From: an uncultured Caldimonas sp.
GTDB taxonomy: Bacteria; Pseudomonadota; Gammaproteobacteria; Burkholderiales; Burkholderiaceae
Length of the DNA stretch: 64,000 bases
NCBI RefSeq assembly: GCF_946480305.1
Contig: NZ_CAMLJQ010000003.1
Location: 186,001-250,000 of the forward strand
Reading direction: 5' to 3'
Shown here: positions 34,038 through 43,700 of the stretch, in pieces
Layout: each line of letters begins with the position of its first letter
How positions within the stretch are numbered: the first letter of the stretch is position 1
Notes under the pieces: model-generated
The model's database searches: none
Told to the model about the DNA's origin: nothing
The model's input: the letters and a program-made list of their open reading frames with translations, nothing else
Made by a program: the position numbers and the translations under genes

Positions 34038-35372
34038 CTACCACCCGAGCCATTGGCGCAGCACCACCAGCGGGCGGCGCAGCGCGATGTAGATCAACGG
34101 GGCCCAGCCGGCCTCGAGCCGCGCGGTGCCCATCTGGCCCAGGCGCGGTGGTGTCTGCCCGGGGCCGAACTCGGCCTTGATGCGGTAGGCCAGGTAGCCC
34201 TCCGCCGTGGGCTCGGCGCGGTAGGCCACATGCACGATGCGCGCCTCGTGCGCGGCAAGCGGCGCGCCCTGCGGATAGAGCGTGAGCACGTCGCCGGCCT
34301 TCACGTCGACGTGGTCGCCGGCCGGCAGGTAGGCGGTGAGTTCCACCTTCTTCGGGTCGGCGATGAGCAGGATGTGTTCGCCGATCGCCACCGCACGGCC
34401 GATCCAGTCGTTGGCGTCGGCGAACACGGCCACGCCTTCGCGGTCGGCCTTGACCTGGATGCGGTCCAGTTGGCCCGCGGTGAATTCGAGTTCGACCGAA
34501 CGCTCCTGCAGCTTGCCGCGGCGCAACGCGATCTCGGCGCGGCTCTTGTCGTCGGTGACGGCCGCCTGGGCCGACTGGCGGTATTCCTCCAGCGCGGTGG
34601 CGTAGGCCTTGCGAGCCACCTCGTGGCGCGCGCGCAGGGTGGTGGTGTCCAGGCTGAAGAGCGGGGTGCCGGCGGCGACCGCCTGGTTGGGCTGCACCTC
34701 GAAGCGGTCGATCACGCCGTCGAGCGGTGCGCGCACGAAGAACGGGTCTTTCGCGGTGACTTCGGCCGACGCGAGCACCGTCAACTTCATCGGCAGCAGG
34801 CTCAGCGCCAGGCCGGCGAGCAGCCAGCGCTTGCGCGCCTTGCTGCCGTGCAGCCAGCCGCCTGCGCGCACCCACCCGCCGGCACGCGGCTTGAACGCCG
34901 CGAACGCGTGGCCGTAGGCATCGGCCAGTTCCTTCGCGAGGGCCAGCTCGGCTTCGGGCCAGGCTTGTTCGCGCACGAGCACCAGCGCGGCATCCGGTGC
35001 GTCACCCTGGCGCCCGAGCGGCAGCCACAGCGCATGCTGGGGCCACCACTGCGGCCATTCGCCCTGCAGCACGGCTGGCAGCGCGGTGGCATCGAAGGCC
35101 TGCGCCGGCCATTGCGCCTGCATCGCATGGCGGCACACCTTGGCGACCCACTGGACGTACGGCGCCGTCGGGTCCGGCTGCGGCAGGCCGGAGACGGCGG
35201 CGACGCGACCGAGGGCCTGCTCGGTCCATACCACCGCCTGCCGATAGGGCAGCATCTGCAGCGTTTCGTTGGCGGCGATGAAGCCGAGCTCTTCCGGCGT
35301 GGCCGCAGCGCGTGCTCGGCGGGCCAGCTGCAACAACGTCAGCAGGGGGCCGACCGGGTCTTTGGCGTTCAT
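34038..35372 (-). CDS. GAF-like / HlyD-like membrane-fusion adaptor
   Basis: 444-aa protein (451 from an earlier ATG at 35393). The first 165 residues are cytosolic and GAF-like (LARRARAAATPEELGFIAAN, MLPYRQAVVW, HALWLPLG, DAALVLVREQAWPEAELALA). One TM helix at about 190-210 (RWLLAGLALSLLPMKLTVLA) follows, then an HlyD/MFP periplasmic portion (FFVRAPLDGVIDRFEVQPNQ ... LRARHEVARKAYATALEEYR ... YLPAGDHVDVKAGDVLTLYP). Such GAF-HlyD fusions are rare for ordinary efflux pumps. The start overlaps or closely follows the previous adaptor stop (35377), and the stop is 4 bases before the M50 hybrid start. It probably bridges inner membrane partners to the TolC-like protein. Confidence 0.83.
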   Translation of the reverse strand: MNAKDPVGPLLTLLQLARRARAAATPEELGFIAANETLQMLPYRQAVVWTEQALGRVAAVSGLPQPDPTAPYVQWVAKVCRHAMQAQWPAQAFDATALPAVLQGEWPQWWPQHALWLPLGRQGDAPDAALVLVREQAWPEAELALAKELADAYGHAFAAFKPRAGGWVRAGGWLHGSKARKRWLLAGLALSLLPMKLTVLASAEVTAKDPFFVRAPLDGVIDRFEVQPNQAVAAGTPLFSLDTTTLRARHEVARKAYATALEEYRQSAQAAVTDDKSRAEIALRRGKLQERSVELEFTAGQLDRIQVKADREGVAVFADANDWIGRAVAIGEHILLIADPKKVELTAYLPAGDHVDVKAGDVLTLYPQGAPLAAHEARIVHVAYRAEPTAEGYLAYRIKAEFGPGQTPPRLGQMGTARLEAGWAPLIYIALRRPLVVLRQWLGW

Positions 35373-35376
35373 CGCT

Positions 35377-36144
35377 TCACTTGCGCTGCGCAAACACCGC
35401 CCAGCCGCTCATGCCTGGCAGCAGCGCCGGGTGGCTGCCGTTGATCACGCCGATGACGGGCACCGTCTGGCTGACCGGGTCGATCTGGGCGCCAAGGCGT
35501 TGCACCTTCGCGGGGTAGGTCTTGCCGAGTTCCTCGACCTCGACGGTGAAGGCGACGCCGGGCTTCAGCCATGCCAGCCAGCGCGAAGGCACGATCATCT
35601 GCAATTCGAGCTGGCCGGTTTCGAGCACGTCGAGCAGCGGCGTGCCGGGCTGCACGTAATGGTGAGCCGCCACGTGGCGCTTGGCGATGCGGCCGCTGAA
35701 CGGGGCGCTGATCGTGCAGCGGGTCATCAGCGTGCGCGCGGCGCTCGCTTCGGCCTGCATTTCCTTCAGCTTGGCCTGGGCCTGCGCTACCTCGAACTGG
35801 CCGATGGAGTTGAGTTCGGCCAGCCGCTGGTTGGACTGCACCAGCGCCTGCGCTGCCTCCACGCCGGCCTCGGCCTTGCGCAATTGCGATTGCACCAGCG
35901 AGCAGTCGAAACTCACCAGCGCCTGGCCGGCGCGGAAGGCATCGCCTTCGCGCAGCGGCAGGCTGGAGATGCGGGCGGACAACTCGCTCGACAGCGTCAC
36001 CGCGTTGCGCGAGCTGAGCTGGGTGCGGATGCGGCCATCCTTGTCGGCGGTCAGGCCGGGCGGCAGCGGGGGCGGCGTCTGGGCAGCAAGATGCAGGGGA
36101 ATCAGCGAGAGCAAAAACAGCCAGCGGCGGTGAAGCAATGTCAT
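35377..36144 (-). CDS. HlyD-like periplasmic adaptor
   Basis: 255-aa membrane-fusion protein beginning MTLLHRRWLFLLSLIPLHLA, a signal peptide or anchor. It has a barrel-sandwich half-motif (ELSARISSLPLREGDAFRAG), a coiled-coil hairpin (LVQSQLRKAEAGVEAAQALV ... QFEVAQAQAKLKEMQAEASA), the second half-motif (CTISAPFSGRIAKRHVAAHH) and a beta-barrel end (LLPGMSGWAVFAQ). The start at 36144 overlaps the tolC-like stop as ATGA, behind AAGGAGG; an upstream ATG at 36177 is less likely. It is one of two adaptors in this operon, which suggests the exporter uses them in sequence or as a mixed ring. Confidence 0.86.
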   Translation of the reverse strand: MTLLHRRWLFLLSLIPLHLAAQTPPPLPPGLTADKDGRIRTQLSSRNAVTLSSELSARISSLPLREGDAFRAGQALVSFDCSLVQSQLRKAEAGVEAAQALVQSNQRLAELNSIGQFEVAQAQAKLKEMQAEASAARTLMTRCTISAPFSGRIAKRHVAAHHYVQPGTPLLDVLETGQLELQMIVPSRWLAWLKPGVAFTVEVEELGKTYPAKVQRLGAQIDPVSQTVPVIGVINGSHPALLPGMSGWAVFAQRK

Positions 36145-37703
36145 GCGCCTCCTTGAGGGTCGATCACCTTCTGCCATTCTTGCTCAGAGGCGCGCACGGC
36201 CTCGCCCAGCGTCTTCAGGTCGTGCGACGGCACCGACTCGGGCAGCGGGTCGAGCCCCAGCGTGGCGATGACCTGCCCGTAGGCACCCTGCAGCGCGCCA
36301 TAGTTCTGGTACAACCGCAGCTCGGCCATCATCGCGGTGGCTGCAGCCCGGATCTCTTCGAGCTTGCCCTGCGCGTTGGCGCTGGCGGCATTGCGCGTGT
36401 ACTGCAGGATGCGCTGCTCCACGGTGTTGAGCTGCTGCGTCAGCTCGTACTGGCGCAGCTTGCCCAGGTAGTCGAGGTGGGCCACATGCACCTGGGTCAG
36501 CACCGCCATGTTGAGTGCCAGGCGCTGCTGTTGCGCCACTTCCAGCTGCGCCTGTGCCAGCCCGCGGATCTTGCCGGCGTTGAGCACGTTCAGCAGGTTC
36601 CAGCTCACCTTCACGCCCACGTCGCCCCAGTGCTGGTTCACCAGGTAGCTGTTGCTGTCGTAGTGCGTGCCCAGGCTCAGCTCCACGCCGGGGAACAGCT
36701 TGGCCATCGCCTTGCGGGTCTCCAGCACGCCGATGCGCTCGTTGTAATGCGCTTCCACCAGCTCCGGGCGGCGCATCAGCGCGGTCTCTTCCATCTTGTC
36801 GGTCGAGATGGCGAGCTTGGGCACCGTGAGGCTGGGGGCACCGCTCACCTGGAACCTGCGGCCCGGCTCCAGGTTCATGATGGTGGCCAGGCGCGGCTTG
36901 GCCTGCGCCAGGTCGTCGCGCACCGCTTCGAGCTGGCGCACGATGTCGAGCAACTGCCGCTGGTAGGTCAGTGCCTCCAGCGGCGAGCGCAGCTTTTCGA
37001 TCTCGACCTTGCGCGAGTCTTCGAGCGCCTTGCGCGCCAGCTCCAGCACCGGCTCCACCTTGCCTTCGAGTGCCTGCGCGCCGGCCGCCTGCCAGTAGGC
37101 CTGCCGCGTCTGCTGCATCAGCAGGTGCAGCACCTTGCGGCGGCGCTCCTGCGCGACCAGCATGCGGTCGCCCGCCTGCTTGGCCTGGTAGTAGCTCACG
37201 CCGAAGTCCAGCACGTTCCACGACAGCGCGAGGTCGGCGGTGTAGCGCTCGCTTTCGGTGGAGGTGGAAGGCTCGAGCGATTGCGCGCCCGTTTCGATGC
37301 TGCGCGAAGACGACGCGAGCACGTTGTCGCGGTTGGAGTAGCCGGCAGATGCGGCCAGCTTGGGCAGCAGGTCGGTACGCGACAGATCCAGTTGCCGCTG
37401 CGAGACCGCCTCTTCCATCAGCTTGAGCCGGTGGTCGAGGTTGTACTTGATGGCGCGGGCCATCGCTTCCTCGAGCGAGATCGGGCCCTGCAGGGGCTCC
37501 TGCTCGGTGAACATGCGCGTGCGGTCCTGCTGCACGGCGGTGCGCAACTCGTCCGGCGTGAGCGAGCGGGGCTGGATCGCGCAGCCGGTGAAGGCGGCGG
37601 TCACGAGCGAGGCCAGCAGCAGACGGTGGGGCAGGCGGCGGCGAGTGTTCAAGGTGGTCGGCTCCATGGTTGTTGTGGGTGTGGTGGATGCAAGGCCCGT
37701 CAT
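36141..37703 (-). CDS. TolC-family outer membrane channel protein
   Basis: 520-aa outer-membrane factor. It has a basic N-terminus and a lipoprotein-like signal (LVTAAFTGCAIQP), so it may be lipidated like OprM/CusC. The mature part shows the two-fold OEP repeat: ISLEEAMARAIKYNLDHRLK opening the first half, long helices, and AMAKLFPGVELSLGTHYD / VKVSWNLLNVLNAGKIRGLA in the second half. The start overlaps the stop of the giant surface-protein gene as ATGA (37700-37703), behind AGGAGG; an internal ATG 12 codons on would also keep the signal. It forms the outer-membrane duct of the proposed export system. Confidence 0.9.
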   Translation of the reverse strand: MTGLASTTPTTTMEPTTLNTRRRLPHRLLLASLVTAAFTGCAIQPRSLTPDELRTAVQQDRTRMFTEQEPLQGPISLEEAMARAIKYNLDHRLKLMEEAVSQRQLDLSRTDLLPKLAASAGYSNRDNVLASSSRSIETGAQSLEPSTSTESERYTADLALSWNVLDFGVSYYQAKQAGDRMLVAQERRRKVLHLLMQQTRQAYWQAAGAQALEGKVEPVLELARKALEDSRKVEIEKLRSPLEALTYQRQLLDIVRQLEAVRDDLAQAKPRLATIMNLEPGRRFQVSGAPSLTVPKLAISTDKMEETALMRRPELVEAHYNERIGVLETRKAMAKLFPGVELSLGTHYDSNSYLVNQHWGDVGVKVSWNLLNVLNAGKIRGLAQAQLEVAQQQRLALNMAVLTQVHVAHLDYLGKLRQYELTQQLNTVEQRILQYTRNAASANAQGKLEEIRAAATAMMAELRLYQNYGALQGAYGQVIATLGLDPLPESVPSHDLKTLGEAVRASEQEWQKVIDPQGGA

Positions 37704-40700
37704 GCGTCCTCCTGCACGACGTCCTGCGCAACGGCCTGCAGGTGCTTGAGCAGTTCGGCGCGCTCGGCTTCGCGAGCGGCCTGGCCGTAGCGCTCGAACT
37801 GGCTGGCGAGGGCCGGCCGGCCGGCTTCGGCGGGCGACTGCTCGCCGAGCAGGCGTGCCAGGTCGATGCGGTCGGGCGCGTCGGCCGGCACGTCGAGCAG
37901 CGTGCGGGGCTGCGGTGCGCGCGGTGTCTCGGCAGGGCGGTTGAACTCGATGTCCAACTGCGAAGAGGCCCGGTTGCCCTTGTTGTCGCGCGCGATCACC
38001 TCGATCTTCAGGCGTCCGGTGAGTCCGCGCGGTGGCTCGCCGCTGATCGTTCCGCTGACCGGGTCGAACTTCAGCCAGTTGGGCAGCGGGCGACCGTCGG
38101 CCATGCGCACTTCCACTGTCACCTCGGCAGCGCGGTCGCTGTGCGTGAACGTCGACGGTGGCAGCGCAATGCTGAGCGGCTGCCCGGCCTGAGCGCGGAA
38201 GTCGCCGATGTCCGGCATGGCTTGCAGGCCGATCCCGCTCGAGCTGCCGATGTCGATGAAGGTGCTGCGCTGCGGCGCCGGTGCGCTGCCGAGGGCACTC
38301 GTGGCGGCTGCCGGCGTTTGGGAGCCCTGGCCCAGCACGTCGGCGGCCAGCGCCGTGCCGGTCAGCGAGCCTCCCGGTGCGCCGGGCCCCGTGGGCGACA
38401 GCGTGGGCGCATCCACCGGGGTGAGCGGAGCCAGCGGGTTGAGCGTGACCGGTGGCTGCTCCGGCGGCAGTGGCGGCGGGGCTTCCACCACCGGAGGCGG
38501 CGGCGGCGCGGGAGCGGGCGGTGGCGGCGGGGGCAGTTGCTCGATCTGGTAGGACTCGCCCGTGATGCCGACCGTCAGCGTGTTGCCGGCCAGGTCGGCA
38601 ATGCCGGTGCCGCTGGAGGCCAGGTTCAGCTGCAATGTGCCGTTGCCTGCCACGCCGGTCACCGTCACGGTGTAGGTGGCGCCGTCGATCTGCGAGACCG
38701 ACGAGATCGTGCCGGTGGCGGAGCCGCTGGTGGCGAGCGAGAAGTCCTCGGCTCCCAGCCCCGTGACGGCCTCGGAGAACGTGACCGTGTAGTTGACGCT
38801 GCCGGCGAAGGTCGGCGATGCGCCGGCGCGCACCACACCGGTAGCCTGCGGCGCGGTCGTGTCGACGATCAGGCCGGAGGTGCTGCCCACGCCGTTGAGC
38901 GCGACCGCGAGGTTGTTGCCGGCCGCATCGCGCACCGTGCCGCCGTTGGCCTGCAGGCTGCTGACCGCGATGCCGTCGGCATCGGTGTCGCCGGCCTGTA
39001 CGGTGTACTGGAACAACAGCGCCGACGTACCGGAGCCCGAGACGTAGTCGGCATAGACCGTGGCCCCGCCGATGTCCAGCGCCAGGCGGGGCGTGCCGCC
39101 GGCAGTGTCGACGGTGACGGCTTCGCTGGCATTGACGGTGAAGCTGAGCGTGTCGCCTGCGTTGTACCGGCCGCTGGAGGGCACGGTCACCGAGGTGATT
39201 GCGGGATCGACTGCATCGACCAGCACGCCCGTGGTGGCGCCCACGCCGTTGAGCGTGGTGACTGCGGCGTTGCCCACGGCATCGGTCAGGCTGCCGCCGT
39301 TGGCGTCGATGCCGGCGCCGACCGAGATGCCGTTGGTGTCGAGCTGGCCGGAGGCGACGGTCAGGCGGAAGGTGAGGGCGGGCGTGCCGGAGCCGGAGAG
39401 GTAGCTGGCGTAGGCGGTGCCGCCGGTGTCGAGCGTGACGGCGATGCGCGGCGTGCCGCCGGTGGTGTCGACGGTGACGGCCTCGCTGAAGTTGACGGTG
39501 AAGTCGAGGTTGTCGCCGGCTACATACGTGTCGTCGGCCGGGACGTTGACGGAGCTGACCGTGGGAGCATCGCGGTCGACGGCATAGGCCTCGCCGGTGG
39601 CGCCCGCGCCGATGGTGTTGCCGGCCACGTCCATGATGCCGGTGCCGCTGCCGTTGAGATCCAGGCGCAGCGTGCCGGTGCCGCTGACGGCGTTGACGAG
39701 CACCGTGTAGGTCGAGGCATCGACCTGGGTGACCGATGCGATGGTGCCGGACGCGCTGCCGGTGGTCGCCAGCGAGAAGTCGGCGGTGTCGACGCCGCTC
39801 ACGTCTTCGGAGAAGGTGACGGTGTAGCTGACCGAGCCAGCGCTGGTGGGCGTGGCGTCGATGCGCACGATGCCGCTGTTGGCCGGCGCGGTGGTGTCGA
39901 CGATCACGCCGGAGGTGTCGCCCACGCTGTTGAGCGTGGCGGTGAGGTCGTTGCCGGCCGCGTCGCGCAGCGTGCCGCCGTTGGCCTGCAGGCTGCTGAC
40001 CGCGATGCCGTCGGCATCGGTGTCGCCGGCTTGCACGGTGTACTGGAACACGAGTGCTGAGCTGCCGGAGCCCGAGGCGTAGCTTGCATACGCGGTGCTG
40101 CCGCCGATGTCGAGCGCCAGGCGCGGCGTGCCGCCGGCGGTGTTGACGGTGACGGCTTCGCTGGTGCTGACGGTGAAGCTCAACACCTCGCCGGCGTTGT
40201 AGTGGCTGTCGCCGGGCACCGAGACGGCCGTGATGGTGGGCACGACCGCATCGACCAGCACGCCGGTGGTGGCGCCCACGCTGTTGAGCGTGGTGATCGC
40301 GGCGTTGCCCACGGCATCGGTCAGGCTGCCGCCGTTGGCGTCGATGCCGGTGCCGACCGAGATGCCGTTGGTGTCGAGCTGGCCGGAGGCGACGGTCAGG
40401 CGGAAGGTGAGGGCGGGCGTGCCGGAGCCGGAGAGGTAGCTGGCGTAGGCGGTGCCGCCGGTGTCGAGCGTGACGGCGATGCGCGGCGTGCCGCCGGTGG
40501 TGTCGACGGTGACGGCCTCGCTGAAGTTGACGGTGAAGTCGAGCGCGTCGCCCGCGACGTAGGTGCCGTCTGCGGGCACCGCGACCGAGGCGACGGTCGG
40601 TGCCACGCCGTCGATGACCACGTCATGTTGCCCCGCGATGGACGATGCTCCGCCGACCGCGGGCAACGTGAGGACCGCGTCGTCGCTCGCTGCGCTGCGG

Positions 40701-43700
40701 ATGGTGCCGCCGTTCAGTGCCAGGGCTCCGGTGGAGGCGTAGTCGAGATCGCCGCTCGCGTCGCCCGCCTGCACGGTGTAGCTGAACGTCAGGGTGTTGC
40801 TGCCCGACCCCGAGACGTAGCTGGCCTGCCGATCGGTGCTGCCGGTTTCGAGCAGCAGTGTCGGCGTGCCGCCGGTGGTGTCCACCGTCACCGCCATGTC
40901 GCAGCTCACGGTCACCGTGATGACGTCGCCGATCTGATAACTGCCATCCGCATTGCTGGTCTGCACGCTCGTCACCACGGGGTTGATCGGGTCGACCGTG
41001 ATGGTGACCGTGTCGGTGTCGGTCTGCGTGCCGCCGCTGCCGGTGAGGCCCAGGTCGCTGGTCGTGACCTGCAGGCTGGCGGGGCCGTTGTAGCCGGCGG
41101 TCGGTGAGAAGACAAGGCCGGCAAGTGCCGCGTTGATGTCTGCCACCGTGCCGTCGAAGGTCAGCGTTGCGTCCGCCGTGCCGTCGCCGACAGAGAAGCT
41201 GAGGCCCGTCGTACCCGCGAGCGTGATGAGACCGTTGCTGCCGGTCAGCGTCACGCGCACCGTGCCACCACCGGCATCGATGTCGGCGATGGAGATCAGG
41301 TTGCCGTTGCCGCTACTGAACACCAGCGAAGCGTCCTGGTCGACCGACTGTGCCGCTGGCACGGTGTTGACGGGCGCGTCGTTGACGGCCGTCACGGCCA
41401 GCGTCACCGTGGTGGCGTCGCTCTGCGCACCGCCACTGCCGGTGTTGCCGCCGTCGTCGATGGCGACGGTGAGAACGGCGTTGCTGGTGCCGTCTCCCGG
41501 CGTCTGGTAGGTGACTTCACTGGCTGCAATGAACGCGTTGATGTCGGCAACGGTGCCGGACAGGGTCATGCTGTTCGTGCCGGAGCCCGACACCGTGACG
41601 CCGGAGCCGCTGGTGCCGCTCAGCGTACCCGAGCCCACGCTCAACGTGGCGGTGACCGTGCTGCTGCCGGCGTCCGCATCGGCGAAGGTGATGCCCGTGA
41701 CCGGCGTGCTCACGTCTTCGTCGACGGCGATGGAGACAGGTGCCGTGATGGTCGGCGCGTCGTTGACGGAGCCGATCGTCACCGTGGCGGCAATGCCGGG
41801 CGTTTGCGTGTCGGCACCGCCGTCGGCCGTGCCACCGCTGTCCCGCACGCTGGAGAGCGTGACCGTGCGGCTGGCCCCGGACGGCGCATCGCTGGTGTTG
41901 CGATAGCTGATGCCGTCGACCACGGTTTGTGCATCGGCGGAGCTCAAACCGCCCGCCTTGGTCAACGTGACCGTGGCCGTGCTGCCCGTCACGCTGACGC
42001 TGTAGTCCACCGCGTTGCCGCCGGTCGTGGTGCCGCTCGTGCCGTTGGTGAGCACGATGTCGGAGCCGTCGATCGTGAGCAGTTCGCTGGTGCCGTCGGC
42101 CAGGTTGGCAACGGTCAAGGTCAGGCGGGTGATCGTCTGGCCAGCCTCGACGGTATCGATGCCCGTGCCGCTGAAGAGCTGGACGGCCGAGCCGTTCTCG
42201 GTGAAGGTGGGGGTACCGCCTGTGGCAGTCAACACCGGCGCATCGTTGATCGGCGTGATGGTCACGCTCGCCGTGCCAGCGCCCGTATCACCGGCATCGT
42301 CGGTCAGCGCGAGGCGCAGCGTGGCGCTGGTGCCCGGGTCTTCGCTGGTGGATCGGTAGGTGATCTGGCGGGCAATGGCCTGCACGTCGGCGCGTGTCGG
42401 TGTTTCACCGTTCGCGTTGGTGAAGGTGATGGTCAGCTGGCCGGCGGTGCCGGTATCGAAGCTCGCGATGGCCTGGCCGTTCTTCACCAGGTTGCCACCG
42501 CTGAGGCTGATGCCGTTGCCGTCGTTGAAGCCGAAGCTGTCGGTGGTGACGGCCCCGCCGTCGCGAACGACGAGCAGGGAGGCACTGTCGTAGTCGCCGC
42601 TGCCGCCGTTGAGCTGGTCGAGCTCGACGTCGCTGACCGACACGTCGGCGTCGATCGGAATCGCGCTGCCGTTCTCCGTGAAGGTGCTGCCGCCGTCGAG
42701 GCCGGTGAGTACCGGCACCTCGTTCGATTCCTTCGCGCCGATGTCGACGGCGCTGCCGGCCACGCGGTTGGCATTGGCTGCGTCGAGTGGCAGTGCCTCG
42801 GCCGTGTCGCTGTCGCCGTCGATGTCGTGGGTGTCGGCGGGCAGATCGGCGGTGCTGCCGGCGTTGATGAGCGCACTGCCCACTTGCGGCCGGTGGGTCA
42901 GCACGTCGCCGCCGTTGTCGGCCAGGTCGCCCAGCAGCAGGTTCGTGGTGCCCTGGTTGTTCAGGCTCGCGTTGTTGGTGGTGATCGTGACGTTGCTGCC
43001 GAAGAAGCTGTTGGTGGCCGTTTCGACGGTGCCGCTTACGTCATCGGCGCTGCCACCGGTCGCCAGCGGCGAACCGCCCGTTGCGGCGGTCGCGCCCGCG
43101 CCCGAGGTGTTGCCGGCCGCCACCACGTTCACGAAGGTGTCGGTGCCGTTGGCATGGATGCCACCGCCGCTTGCGGTGGCCGCGTTGCCGACGACGGTGG
43201 TGTTGTAGAGGAACGAGGTGCCGGTGGTGATGCGGATGCCGCCGCCGGACGAAGAGCTGCCGGTGACCGCGTTGCCACTGAAGGTGCTGTTGACGATGGT
43301 CAGCCCTCCGGTGCCGCCGAACTGGAGGCCGCCGCCGTGCGCAGCCGTGCCGGTGGTGGTGTTGCCGTAGACGGTGCTGTTGATGATGCTCAGCGTTCCG
43401 CCGCCTCCAACGATGCGGATGCCGCCGCCGAACGACGTACTGGTGTTGCCGCCGACGGTGGAGTTGATCATCGTCAGTTGTGCGCCGGAGCCATAGATGC
43501 CGCCACCGCCCAGCGCCGTTTCGGTGTTGTCGAGCACGCGCGAATCGCGCAGCGTGACCTCGCTGGCCAGGCCGATGTAAAGGCCGGCGCCGCCACCGCC
43601 GACCGTGCCGTCTCTCAGCACCAGGCCGGTCAACTCGATGCCCGTCAGGCTGTTGCCCACCGCCATGACGCGGCTGGCGTTGTTCGCTGAGACGGTCACG

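Noticed and set aside
37670..40060. Plus-strand open frame of 796 codons inside the giant surface gene
   Set aside because: Gly/Ala/Arg-rich antisense of Ig-like repeats; no start signal and no family features.
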